From positions 8,977,802 through 9,041,801 of the forward strand of contig CM060173.1 of the NCBI GenBank assembly GCA_030549775.1: a stretch of DNA of 64,000 bases, written 5' to 3'. The notes beneath the pieces were generated by a model, which searched no databases, was not told where the DNA came from, and was given only the letters and a program-made list of their open reading frames with translations. Positions within the stretch are counted from its first letter, which is position 1, and each line of letters begins with the position of its first letter. This DNA is from Tamarix chinensis (taxonomy: Eukaryota > Streptophyta > Magnoliopsida > Caryophyllales > Tamaricaceae). A program made the translations under genes and the position numbers. Below, one piece after another: positions 10,001 through 21,929 of this stretch.

Positions 10001-13000
10001 CTTGACGCTATCATCATTAGCACACCCTTAAGGATCTATTTGGCCCTTTCCATTGTAAAAAAAACTCCTTATTTCATAACAAACTTTAAGAAAGTGTTAT
10101 AAATGGAAGTCCAAGAAATATTAAGCACATCCAAGAAATATTTTTGGATGGTAAAATAAGGATGCTCCTGCATTTTGAGGACTTGGTGACTAAATGTTTT
10201 AATTCTCTTAAGAGAATTTGGCAAGACCTGGACTTGTTCAATGATTACAAATGGAAGTCACCCAAGGATCGCAAGAATTACAAGAAGATAGTGGGTGAGA
10301 GCCAAGTCTTCAAGTTCCTTACAGGGTTAAGCATTGGATTTGATGAGGTCTGTGGCTGGATTATTGGAAGAAATACTTTGCCTTCATTTGGTGAGGTATT
10401 TGCAGAAGTTCATTGAGAAGAAATTTTAGGGAGTATGGACATACACTTTTTTGAGGACCAACCTTTTTTCTAAAAAAATTCTCTTCAAGGGAAACAATAG
10501 TTAAAGGAGTGGAACCTAGTGACAATACCCTTATTATGAAATTGCCAGATATAGTAGCAGAGGGAGAAGTATTACCAAATGATCATAATCCCCATCCTGA
10601 GCTTCAGCTTTATATTAGGAAGAGGTTTCACGAGCGTGCTACTGTTCCAATTATTACTCCAGAAGTTCAATTCAATTTGCTGAGCAAAGCTTCTGTAACT
10701 CAGAGTAATCCTTCTCTACTCATAATCCTTATCTATCTAATAATCAGACTAACCTGTCCTCTCCGGATCTTAACCTTTCCAATTGCATTAAGAAAAGGTA
10801 CCCGAGCTTGCGCAAAACACCCTATAGCAAAATACTTGTCATACGAAAAATAATCAAATACACATATATCTTTTGTGTCTGAGATTACTAATCTGATTGT
10901 GCCAAGAACTGTATGAGAAGCGTTAGATGATCTGAATTGGAGGATAGTTGTGATAGAAAAGATGTGTGCTGGAAAATAACATTTGGGGCATTACTAATAT
11001 AACCCAAGACAAGAGTACAGTTTGGTACAAATGGGTATTTACTGTGAAATGCAAAGTTGACAGAAGTGTGAAGAGATACAAAGTGAGACTCGTAGCAATG
11101 GGATTTACCTAAACTCATGGTATAGACTACCAAGAGACTTTTGCTTCCATGGCTAAAATTAACTCTATTAGAATGCTTCTTTCCCTTGTAGTTAATTACA
11201 ACTGACCACTTCATCAGTTTGATGGAAAAAATGCCTTCTTGAATGGAGACTTACATGAAGAAGTATCTATGGACCTGCTGCCTAGATTTGAAGAAGGATT
11301 GGAAGAGGCGAAATGTGTGGGCTAAGAAAATCTCTAATGGGCTGAAGCAATCACCGAGAGCTTGGTTTGAAAGATTTGGGAATGTAGTAAGGAGGTACGA
11401 CTCTTATAAAGTCAAGCTGTTCACACTTTGATTTTTCAAGCACTCCATTGAAGGAAAAATAGCATTCTCAAAGTATATGTTGATGATACTACTGGAGATG
11501 ATTTGTTTGAGATCCACAAGTTGAAGAACAAGCTAGAGGCTGAAATTGAAATCAAGGACCCTGATATGCTTAAATATTTCCTTGGGATGGAATTTGCAAC
11601 GTTAAAGGAGGGAATCTTCATTAGCCAAGGCATATACATCCTTGATTTATTCAAGGTGTCAGGGATGATTGGTTCTATAGTTGCAGAAACTCCTATGGAC
11701 CCAAATGCATAACTAAAAATGGCAGCATCAAATGTGGTGGATTGGGAATGCTATCAAAGACTAGTTGGAAGATCAATTTATCTGTCACACACAAGACCTG
11801 ATATAGCCTTTGCTGCAAGTGTGGTAAGTCATTTTATGCATTCACCTGGACCATTCATTTTGAAGCTATGTTCAGAATTTTGAGATATATGAAAGGAACC
11901 CAGGGAAAGGACTCTTGTTCAAAACAGGGGTCATTTTCAAGTTGAAACCTACATACAAGCAGATTGGCAGGTGATAATGATAGGCCTCTTATTAAGTTCA
12001 CATATGTTGGAAGGGGCAAGGGGGGAAATCAGGGGAGTACCTACGCTAGGAATGAGGGTAGCAGTAGAGGATTATTTTTGTCGGGGGGTAACAGAATTCG
12101 GGTGAATTTTCGACAGTATATGCTGAGTCAGGAGTTAGTTATTTTTCCTTGTCTATTTTCAGCTATTTAAAGGGGAGATAGGAGGGGGGGGGGGAGGGTA
12201 TTGAATAGTGAGGCTATTGTAAGAGGAGGCTCCCAGGTCCTTGAATTCCTGGCTCTATCATTCAGTTTTGGGTCAATATATATTCTCTCTTCATTCCCCC
12301 GAATTTCTCTTAGTCATTCGATATTATCTTGCTCTTCCAACTTCTTTGATCTGCTGTGGCTAACAGATAAAAATGATAGAAAATCTACCTTATTGAACCT
12401 TTGTGGGATGAAATTTGGTTACTTGGAGGAGCAAAATAAGAGTGTTGTGCAAGGAGCAGTGCAGAGGCAGAATATCATTCCATTGCCCATGGCTTTTGCG
12501 AAGTTTTATGGATCAAAAGACTTCTAGAAGAGTTAAAGGTTCATACCCCTGTACCCATTAAAGTCTATTGTGATAACAAATCAGCTATTTGATAGCTTTC
12601 AATCCAGTTCTACATGATAGAGCAAAGCATGTAGAAGTGGATAAACATTTCATCAAGGAGAAGATAGACAGTGGAGTGATATGCATGCCTTACACATTGC
12701 GAGTCAAATAGCAGACATACTCACCAAAGGACTTCTTAAGTCGCAGCATGATAACTTTGTCAGCAAAGCTTGCCATGAGTTATATATTCATGCCAGTTTG
12801 ATAGGGAGCATTGAAAGATTTTATTGCTGATATATTTTTTAATTATTTATTAGATTTGACTTTGAGGTATTATTGGAAGCTGAGAGATATGACAGCTGTA
12901 TTGAACAGATAATTAGGAGATATATTTGGGCCAGATTATTAGGAATCAGTTATGATTACCCAAGTTAACTCCAGAGAGATCTATAAATTAGAATGTACAG

Positions 13001-16000
13001 AAGCATAATAATATTAAAACTGACGATTATCATAATTTTCTATTCTCTCCTTTATGTGTATATAGAATCTGTCTGTCACTAGCACCATGTGAGTTTGATT
13101 CAAGTCTGTGTACATTTGACCTCCTCAGACCCTACCTGTGGTGGGATTCAGGTAATTTCTGTTGCTCATGTACGGTTAATGAGGTAGGGCAGAGCTTTGT
13201 AGGTTGTGTGTGGTGGAAAATATGATGGCTTTGAATCTTTGGATTTATCTGGTGAGATTAATGAGGAGGGTTTTCTCTTTGGATTCCCCTTGTGAATAAT
13301 TTTTATGTGATCAGTCTGCAGGATTCAAAATACTTTGGTTAAATTTGATACAATAAATTCCGTTAATTTTGTTATACAAGGGCTTGAAATATCAAATGGG
13401 ATTTTGAAGTCGGATAAAATGGCAGCATACTTTATTTGGGCTCTACGCTCACTTTTTTCTTCTGTTTATTCTATCTTTGTTCTTCCATTCCTTAGGGAAT
13501 TGTATGATCTCAGGCACTCATAATTAGATGCTATTAATTACTTGAGTTTTTCACATCCATGCTTAGCTGTTCCTAATCTGCTAGATGAATTATTATTTAG
13601 TAAAGAGATAGTTGATTAGCTTCTTCTTTTTGCCCTGAATTATTTTTCACCTGTTGTGTTCTCTTTGTAGACCACAAAAAGGAAGGGATGGGTTAATCAT
13701 GGCATAAAGGGTCCAGAATCAATTGCTGACCATATGTACAGGATGGCCTTGATGGCTTTGGTTGCTGGAGATGTTCCTGGACTGAATAGAGAAAGGTTAG
13801 ATTTGACTTAGCTATATAATTTTTTTGCCCATACTTTCCATTTAGAGATCTCGATAGAAATTTTTTTTTTTTCATGGGAAATCTCAGTTTCTTCATTAGT
13901 TTTCTTGTTGATTTGTTTTCTTATCCCCTAAGCACTTTCTTTTGCAGGTGTATCAAGATAGCCCTTGTGCATGATATAGCTGAAGGTATCTCTTCTTCTG
14001 CTTAAATTTTGTAACTGATACATTTATAGTCATCCCATGAAAGAGGAGCGTATGTGCAGGAAAACCTTCATATCCGGTTGTATTTGGGTTCTCAGCCCAT
14101 CTGCTTGCAGGGGCAAAATGGGGGAAAGGAAGAAAGACTGATTTGACCGAATGTTTATTACATGTCAGATTAATGCAGTTAATGCCGTTGACAAATCTGT
14201 ATGCAGCTTCTCTGCACTTTTGCTTTTGCTTGTAAAATAGCTGAACTAGAGGGCATTAGCTGATGGTTGCTGAAAGACTTGTGTGATTTATGCTTCATCT
14301 TTATATGTCTGGTGTGCTGCCTTGATCATTCAACCTCCCCTATAGTATTTTATGATTTTGTACTATTTGCTTTCATTTTACTTTTGTGCAAATGTGAACA
14401 GGTTAGTGTTTGGGAGTCGTTGCAGGGACAGATTATGGGCTTTTAGTCTCTTTCACGTTCTCCCTTCTTTTAAGGGGAGCTTCTAGACCGAAGACAGAGT
14501 CCTCTGCTGTTTTCCTTTCAACACTTTGAAAAAAAATGTAGCATGCTTCATATTAGACCCTTCTCTTTCAAGTTTCATGTTGGAGTTGCATTTGGAAGCT
14601 TTTTGTCTAATTTAATATGCTGTCTAGCCTCAAATGAATTGCTTCATAGTTTTAGAAACTTTGTGACAATGATGGTAATGCATTGTTTAAAGTTTTATAA
14701 TGTTATATAGCCTGTTATAGTAATAGATATGTTTGATCCTATTTGACATCCAAGAATTGAGGTGAGTGAAACAATGAATGATTTGATGAAGAACTTATAG
14801 GTTTATATTATCCTCATGTAATTTTCACATCTGGTGCCCCTTGCCCCCTCTTCGAAGGACAATATCCATCTAGGACTGACCTTACACATATTAGACCAGA
14901 TACAATGGTTGATTAAAAGGGGAGCTAGAGGGTAGCAAGGTATTTAATGGTAGATTATTTGGGTAGCTGTGTGAGGCAAAAGTGGAGAGATTAGCAAAAA
15001 AAGATACTTGTAGCATAGGGAAAAGGAGGGTGTGGTTGATTGGGTGGGGCATGTAAATAAAATAATAATAAAATTTAGATATTAAATTGGTAGTATGTAT
15101 AAAGTGTTTTAAAGTTTGTGCTACCATTGTAAGATAGTTTTTATTGAAGTAGGATGTGAATAGCTTAGGATTTATTTTTTTAATTAAAAAAAAATTGGTT
15201 AAGCTGCTCATTGAGTAACAACCATTAAACATACTCTGGATTAGGCAACATGTGAAATGGGGCCATCCTACACTAATAACATGGACCGAAAACAATGGTG
15301 GGAAAATTGTGGGTCAACATTGATAAGTGTCGTTTTAGCAATCTGATTTAAAATTGTGGGGTCTTTTTTGTGCCAAGGCCCAATGCCATGTCCTGGTTAG
15401 CCTACCCCTTGGGCTGGGCCTATGATGGTCAACATGGCTGTAATTTTTTAATCTCCTTGCCTCTCTCTTTTCTTCTGCTTCTTCTCTCTCTCTCTCTCTC
15501 TCATTTTCCTGAAAGTGCTTTCTAGGTCCACCAGATTGATAAAAATTTCTCAGGATAGTTAGACAGAACTTTATCTTGTAATTACTTAAAGTTCATGACA
15601 GCAGTTGCCAAAATATAAGCCTTTCGATCAACCTGGAGCATTGACTGACAGATCTCTTACGCTGTCCTAGACACTTTTCTTTGCTTAAAAGTTTGATATG
15701 CCCTAGACACTTTTAAGCACTACTGATTCCTTCCATCATCCATCAAGTATTATGTGTTCTATTCTCACATTCATTATTCAAGCAATTGGCGGTCTTAACT
15801 TCTTTTGCTGGTAAGTCTGGAGTTTGAGAAGTGTTTTTTTTTTCAACTGTTTAGCTATTGTCGGGGATATTACACCATCTGATGGCGTGCCGAAAGAAGA
15901 AAAAAGCAGAAGGGAGCAGGAAGCTTTGAATGAAATGTGTGAAGTTCTTGGTGGAGGAATGAGGGGTACTGATAGCTTGCTTCTTGTTTCTTTTTAAAAT

Positions 16001-19000
16001 TCATTCTTAGTATTTGTATGGTACTAACTAAATTCATTCATCTTGACAGCTGATGAGATTAAGGAGCTTTGGTTGGAATATGAAAACAATTCCTCGTTGG
16101 AAGCTAATTTGGTCAAAGATTTCGACAAAGTATGTCCGCTCCAAATCCCTAAATTGAAAGCCTTTTTTGTTTACATTAATTTATAGTTTCAATTTGTTTT
16201 CGCATGGTGCTTATTGGTAAGATTTGAATCTCACGGTTAACTGAATAGCTCATGAAACTAACACAAACATGTCTTGTAACTTTGCGAGCACCCCGCCTTG
16301 AACTATTTTGCTGGGAATTGCTTGACTTTAGATTATGTTCTTTTCATCTGATATTTAAAAATTCAATATGTTATTATTTACTACTATTAGTGTTGTGATT
16401 ACTATTTTGTTCATTACTATTGTAACTATTTTTATCATTTCTACCATTTTTATAATTATTATCATTAATTTTGTATTATTTGAATTATTATCAAAACCTT
16501 CTTAATTGACCTTATTTTGATAAGCCCAGGAGAACATAGCCTTGTTTTGATGTTTGTAGGACTGTTGACATTGAAGTCTTCAGGTAATATTGTGCCTTTA
16601 TTAGTGTGTTTGGTAAGATAAGCTAGCTTTTTAAACTCTGTTTGGTAGATAATTTTTTCTCATTTTAAAAAAGCTACTTGAAGTAGCATATTTAAGCCAG
16701 CTTTTAAGCTTGTGTTTATGGCATCCTGGTTTGTACAGAAATAAATTCCAATCCTCTGATTAGTATCATGAAAACAAATCATGTTACTTTCTCTACTGGA
16801 TCCTTGTAATGAATTTGGTATTGATCTAATGAAATGCATGCTTCCTATACAACGTTAAGAATTGCTGCATCCCCATCCCAGCTTCCTTTACAACCTAAGA
16901 GATTCATGTATCACAACAACAACACATGCTACTTTCTCTTCTGGCTCCTTGTAATGAATTTGGTAGTGATCTGATGTAATGCATGCTTCCTATACAATGT
17001 TAAGGATTGCTGGATTCCCATCCCAGCCGCCTTTACAACCTAAGAGATTCATGTATCCTTGTCTTAGTTGCCACTTAATTCACCATCCGATAAATGTATG
17101 CTTCATATTATGTAACCAATAATTTTTTTTGCATATTGCCTTTTGACTTGCTTCTGTTTGTGAATTGAAAGAGATGACAGATGATTGGTATAGGTTCTTT
17201 TTTCACATGATTAGCAAAATAAAGATGGTTATCGACTGCTAAAGGGAAAAAAAGACATTCTTGAAGTGCAATTTTTATTTATTTATTTTGAGAAGGCTAC
17301 CCTAAGCAGGGTTCGAACCTCAATCAACCTGATAGAAACTTCCTGTATTTTCTCTCAAGAAAATTATTCTCGACCGCACCCTGCTCAGTTCAATACAATA
17401 GGAATGCAATCACAGGGAATTTAAGGGGAGATGATTTGATTAACAAGAGCCTAAATGACAGGAATTTGAGATCCTGACTCCTCCTTTACAATATTTTCCT
17501 TTCCTCCCCTCTCTCGGACCCTTCCTGTCATATATATATACTATATATCCCTCTCTGTCCCCTAGCTATACCCAAATCTCGCTCCTGTAACCGAAAATAC
17601 TAACAATGACACGACACCTGGCATAACCACATAACAGACTCATAAAAGACTAAAAAGGACAGAGATAAAAATGCCCCTCCCCTAATTATCCAGCCCCGAC
17701 CATCCCTTGCCTAGCCCCTCCACCCTTCCTCCCCTTCCTTCCTTTTCTAACATAGGTGAATTTAATGATTGGTCTATCACAACCACAGTGTGATGTTGTG
17801 CCGATACCACTTTTGGTAAGAAGTTGTGGGTGAAGTGCAATTCTTAAATCTAAAAAATACTTTTTTGTCACACTGCACTCGTGAGTACTCCATAACTCGC
17901 AAGGATGTGAGGTATTATGTCAACCCAAAGTTCTCATCCATGACTATGAAAAGGTAGTAGCCTTCAACATGGTTGTATGATTGGAAATGAAGTATCATAC
18001 TCAACAGAAATATTCTTCTTTGTATGCATGTGTGAACAAATGATTAGTTACGAAGACACAAGTGTCTTGCTCCTTTTAATAGCACAATCATGTTCTAGCA
18101 TCTCCTCTAATCAGTTCATGTTTTTTTCCAGGTTGAAATGATTCTGCAAGCACTGGAATATGAAATCGGTGAGTGTTCGATTACGAAAATATATATCTAG
18201 GAGTTTGAAAGCTTACTTTGGATTATCAATAACGTGGTACTTTAGCACCCATTGACTTTGTACAACTGGCATCTGGATTTCGTGTCTGATAGAAGTTGGA
18301 TATTAACAGTCAGAATGATGTATATTATGTCATTAATATTCAGATTTATTGTGCTGATGGGTTTGTATTTTGCCCTTGCTATTTTAGTAACTATCGTTGT
18401 TACTATTAGATGCTGAAGTTACTTGACTAGCATCACCAGTCCAACTTTATTGTATGACCTTTGCCTATTTCATGCATAGCTTGCCTTTTGAAGCTGTGGC
18501 TAGTTTTATCATGGTGGGTTTAAGTGGGAATATTGGTTTTAAACCAAATTTGATTTCTTTGATGCAAAGAGTTGTAGCTAGGACTGTAAATGAGCTGAAC
18601 TAGGTCGGTATTCGGTTCGGCTCGTAAAAGCTTGGCTCGACTTGACTCATTTACAGCCCTAGTTGTAGCAGATCAAGCTTACATTATCATCAGGATACCT
18701 TAGATAAAAATAATCATATGTAGAAATCTTATGGCTCTGTTTGGTAGCGTGGGTGCACCACAGGCATCTGATGCCTTTGGCTAAAGAGGGAGCAAACATA
18801 TGAGACTGGATTTCTCCTAAATCTGCATGTTACTTGTTTATACAAAGAAATATGGCCTTGACGTCACTCAATCTTTCTTATTGTTTTGATAGAGCATGGG
18901 CGGGTTCTCGATGAGTTTTTCTTGTCTACTGCAGGTATGCTAGCTATTGCTCACATTCAAGATGTTTGAAGGTTGATTACTTCTCGTATCTCCCATCCAC

Positions 19001-19131
19001 GAGTCATGACCAACTAATATTGCTTGACATCCGTTATGTTTACAGGAAAGTTTCAGACCGAAATGGGAAAAAGCTGGGCTGCAGAGATCATATCAAGAAG
19101 AAAATCCAGGCTCGCAAACAAGGTTGGTTAG
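7047..19131 (+). CDS. HDDC2: HD-domain 5'-deoxynucleotidase (HDDC2/YfbR-type), 8 exons, 262 aa
   Basis: Predicted metal-dependent phosphohydrolase removing the phosphate of deoxynucleoside 5'-monophosphates, as known for the HDDC2/YfbR family. Exons: 7047-7316, 13671-13795, 13948-13985, 15855-15965, 16050-16129, 18132-18168, 18893-18934, 19046-19131; all junctions are GT-AG and phases agree. HD-fold metal ligands are visible: His111 in [11 protein letters not shown], His140-Asp141 in LVHDIAE, Asp205 or Asp207 in [26 protein letters not shown] follows the HD pair. The first ~75 residues precede the domain and are Ser/Arg-rich with few acidic residues, suggesting a plastid or mitochondrial transit peptide (inference). 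Intron 1 is 6354 bp, expanded by a copia element; other introns carry MITEs and a solo LTR. No stop or frameshift is seen. The ATG at 7047 is the first in frame. The symbol is by homology of motifs, not a search. Confidence 0.88.
7317..8581. other. HD-domain gene intron 1, 5' part
   Basis: AT-rich intronic sequence between the donor at 7317 and the copia remnant. A 15-bp word (GTGGAGTTACGAGAGTAT-like) recurs near 7548 and 7609. No other structure seen. Confidence 0.5.
9314..10175. mobile_element. Unidentified 862-bp insertion in copia gag
   Basis: The copia gag frame breaks after CCAAGGTGAGG and resumes at GAGGACTTGGTGAC. TGAGG stands on both sides (9309-9313 and 10176-10180), consistent with a 5-bp target duplication. 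The insert starts TGATATGG; its right edge ends in ...GCATTT. It has no coding capacity and carries a duplicated word (CACACAAAGAATCTTCAAAT near 9480 and 9520). Style and some words resemble 20.7-21.3 kb. A solo LTR or short non-autonomous element is likely, but the class is not settled. Confidence 0.6.
11978..12365 (+). mobile_element. Solo LTR (388 bp), target duplication GATAA
   Basis: The element begins TGATAGGCC and ends GCTAACA, with GATAA at 11973-11977 and again at 12366-12370. Removing it restores the copia RNase H reading ([13 protein letters not shown]). It contains a G-run at about 12183-12195. Its 5' end matches the solo LTR at 17330-17779 on the opposite strand (GATAGxCCxxTxATTAAxTTCAC). 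Confidence 0.85.
13055..13670. other. HD-domain gene intron 1, 3' part
   Basis: Intronic sequence after the copia remnant, ending in a TTCTCTTTGTAG acceptor. No gene or repeat recognised. Confidence 0.5.
14894..15240. mobile_element. Tourist/Harbinger-like MITE in intron 3
   Basis: About 347 bp with imperfect terminal inverted repeats: left GACCAGATACAATGGTTG, right (reverse complement) TCCAGAGTATGTTTAATGG, both continuing inward to a GAGCAGCT/GGGAGCT word. TTA stands on both sides (14891-14893 and 15241-15243), the usual Harbinger target duplication; ATTAG could be read as a longer one. No coding capacity. Confidence 0.7.
15484..15502. repeat. (CT)n microsatellite in intron 3
   Basis: About nine CT dinucleotides in a row within a pyrimidine-rich stretch of intron 3. 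Confidence 0.8.
16781..17057 (+). repeat. Tandem duplication in intron 5
   Basis: A 132-bp segment at 16781-16912 is repeated at 16926-17057 with a short spacer, a period of 145 bp. Both copies share GCATGCTTCCTATACAA and CCTAAGAGATTCATGTATC, with scattered substitutions, so the duplication is not very recent. Confidence 0.85.
17330..17779 (-). mobile_element. Solo LTR (450 bp) in intron 5, target duplication CAACC
   Basis: The repeat is bounded by CAACC at 17325-17329 and 17780-17784. On the minus strand it begins TGATAGACCAATCATTAAAT, matching the start of the solo LTR at 11978, and ends in ...TCTATCA. A TATA-rich stretch lies near 17530. No internal coding sequence remains, so recombination between LTRs has probably removed it. 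Confidence 0.85.
18579..18661. mobile_element. Miniature hAT element, 83 bp, in intron 6
   Basis: Terminal inverted repeats TAGGACTGTAAATGAG and CTCATTTACAGCCCTA enclose only 83 bp. A perfect 8-bp duplication GTTGTAGC flanks it (18571-18578 and 18662-18669), the hallmark of hAT insertion. The interior is GGTTCGGCTCG-like, resembling subterminal repeats. Confidence 0.92.
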
Positions 19132-21929
19132 TTTGTCGAAATTGTTTCAGAAGTTCTGTTTCTACAACGGAGACAAACATATCAATGCGGTGGAAGATGC
19201 CTTTTCACACTAGACAGTACTACATCGGTCGAGCTTTATTTTTGTCAACCCTTTTAAGTGGATAAGAAGTGGGGCAGACAACTAGCTACTGGATTAAACA
19301 AGGAATCGGTCGTAGATACTACCGACACACATGGGCAATATGATTGTTATGGAATGCTAAATGACACTGTTGTGTAGCAGTTTGATTCTTATGGAACGCT
19401 AAATGGTGTTATATGTCAGGGAACTCGCAAATTATTTACCTTTTTCAGCCTTTTGGCTGTATCAATTGACTTGCATCATGAAATCAGAATAATTTTGCAA
19501 GTTTGATTGATCTAATGTTGACCGACTTTTATGCTCCGTTTAATTTGGGATAAATTTTGAGATAGATTTTTTTAATTTTAACTAGATAAATTGGGATTAA
19601 AGTTTTGCTAGTTAACTTTATTTTTATTAATTTCCGAGTTTGAGAGTAACAAAGATAAATGTGAAAATATAAGTAAAATTTATACTTGATCGGACAAAAA
19701 TACCTCTAGTTTAATTTGTATCAAAAGGGATTTATCTATTTACTATTAAATGTATAAATATCATTTTTTTAAAATCTTTATTCATCTCAATTTAAATTAA
19801 ATTTTAAAACATTCATTCCTATTTACCAAGTATCATTTAAAAAAGATTTTAAAATAATTACCTCAATTAATTTTAATTTCTTTTATTTAGATTAATTTTT
19901 AATATTTATCCTTGCTTTAATTCACTCTAATCACAACAGACTATTAATGATATGTTGGAACATGTTTTTTTTACCATTATTTGGTAAATTGTAATGAATA
20001 TATAACAAAGAAATGCAGATAGTGATTGTTAGTCTTCGATAAGAAACAAAGATCAATCTAATCCGAGCTTTAGATTCCATGCAAATATAAAAAATGACTA
20101 ATATATAAGGCATACCTCTTGCAAGTGTAATCAAGGAGTTGTATCAGAATTTGTGCACTAGATGTTATGTGTCTACTGGTATCCATATGAACAAGTTTAA
20201 TCCAATAGTGGATGTGCTTACATCATAAATTGTTTTTCTCTCTTTTTAGGGTTGTTGTGGAAGAAATAAATTTTTTTCTCACTTCTTGACTTACATCATG
20301 CCTCTCTACTATTTATAAGGGACACAAGCTCATTTAAAATCATTTTGATCTAGTATTGAAAAGGTCTAATGGATCTGGACTAGATATGGTATCTTAGTCC
20401 TCTAGTTCATTCTAAAGTACGATATTGTAGGGTTACCCAACATTTATGGTAAACCCAAAAACCCTATTTCCCCAAAAGTCATAAATGACCATCTAATAAG
20501 AGTGATGCATTATAGAATCATTTGATTGTGAAATACTTGAATTTGTGATTGAAGAACTAAACAAAATAAGATGCGAGAATTATGAAAAGGGTCGACTTTT
20601 ATGCGAATAGGATAAGATGAAGTGAAGAATGTGTAAATTGATGATGGAATAATGAAATCATGGGCTGATGGTGGTGGGAAAACTGGCTAAAAATGAAAAA
20701 GTATGGATGTGTATTACTTTGAATCACACAATCCAAGAAATGAAGGATATGGATAAACATGCTCTCAACTCACAATGAAGAGTAATCAAACAAGAGGTTG
20801 AATAATAATCACTAGCATTCACTTTTGAGGATCTCACAAAGAACACCTTCAAAATGACTCTTTTAACTCACTTAGAGTATTTTTAAATATGATTGAAAAC
20901 TTACAAAGAGATTGGAATTTCAAAAGAATCATTTTTTTATTAAGAGGGTTTCAAATTCACATAAACATACATGATATGGTATGCATGTTTGTATAGCTTA
21001 TATAGTCTACATATGATGTAACAAACTCCCTTACTTCCTTAACAAACTTTGACAATATTTGCTTAACATAACAACCTAAGATAGTTTGGATATGACATGT
21101 GTTCTAACAACCTTCCAACATGTGGCATATAACAAATTTAACATCTTAACAACTTGTTACAACAACTAACAACTTGCTTATAAAAATGATATACCATAAA
21201 TAAGGCATAACCTATTCAAAGTCCTACATGTCTTGATCAAGTTTATGCTATTTCTTGAAGCATGACAACTTCTTTCAAGACTTGTCTTGGATCTTCCTTT
21301 ATTATTTCAAAAACTTTAAGTGAGAAAGTTTTGTTGATCAATATCCCTAAATAAATAACTCCTACATCAAGGAGTGAAGAGGATATCTTTGGAGAAGGTA
21401 ATAGATTAGTGGATAGATTCTAACTTTAAGGGATTGTGTATCCCTAGACTTGTTAATGTTTCTTTATGATATAAATATTTTGCATTACCAAAGAAAGGAA
21501 TGAGAGTCGTTGTTCCTTTTTTTCCTTGCCTTTGGTTTTCATCGAGGATTAAGGTTATGGCTAGCAGAGGCTTGGTTCCCCCTACTATTTCGTGTTAAGG
21601 TGGTGCCATTAAGATTGTTTTACATTTTCAAAATCCTTTCTTTCTAGAAAGGGTAACTATTATGAATGATGTTTCTTTCACTTACCCTTTTTTGAGCTAT
21701 TTTCTTAATAACACTACTATTTTAAAAAGAAAAAAATATTTACAAAAAAAGAACAATTCAACCAAAGATAGTTAAAGACTAAAAGGAATATTTGTATTGG
21801 TTAAATTTACCTATAACATTATGAAATTTTGTAACTCATATTTTCGAGTGTTTAACTTCTTATTTAAAACATAACCCTTAAATCATAGCTTAATTATTTT
21901 ATTAACTCGTGATATACAAATCCAGATAA
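19132..21929. other. Downstream flank of the HD-domain gene and unclassified repeats
   Basis: The 3' UTR probably occupies the first 300-400 bp. Around 19540-19925 a segment begins GCTCCGTTTAATTTGGGATA and ends with a weak inverse match, suggesting an AT-rich MITE. A possible LTR-like segment with TATTTATAAGGGACAC lies near 20315. About 20700-21370 resembles the insert at 9314-10175 in word usage. No coding gene seen. Confidence 0.4.

Larger units (their letters stand above)
8582..13054 (+). mobile_element. Degenerate Ty1/copia retrotransposon inside intron 1
   Basis: Similar LTRs flank the remnant: 8582-8869 (288 bp) and 12812-13054 (243 bp, with an internal deletion). The left one is followed at 8870 by TGGTATTAGAGC, a mutated tRNA-iMet primer site; GATAGGGAGCA before the right one fits a purine tract. 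Internal pieces in order: gag start near 8926 ([11 protein letters not shown]), gag continuation at 10178-10410 ([17 protein letters not shown]), reverse transcriptase near 11041-11700 ([25 protein letters not shown]), and RNase H pieces at 11960 and 12370-12540. Many stops and frameshifts make it non-functional. It shares the host gene's strand. Two later insertions interrupt it. Confidence 0.9.

Noticed and set aside
17281..17330. Possible tRNA-like sequence around CAGGGTTCGAACCTC
   Set aside because: It resembles a T-loop but no acceptor or D arms were found; the solo LTR inserted directly beside it.
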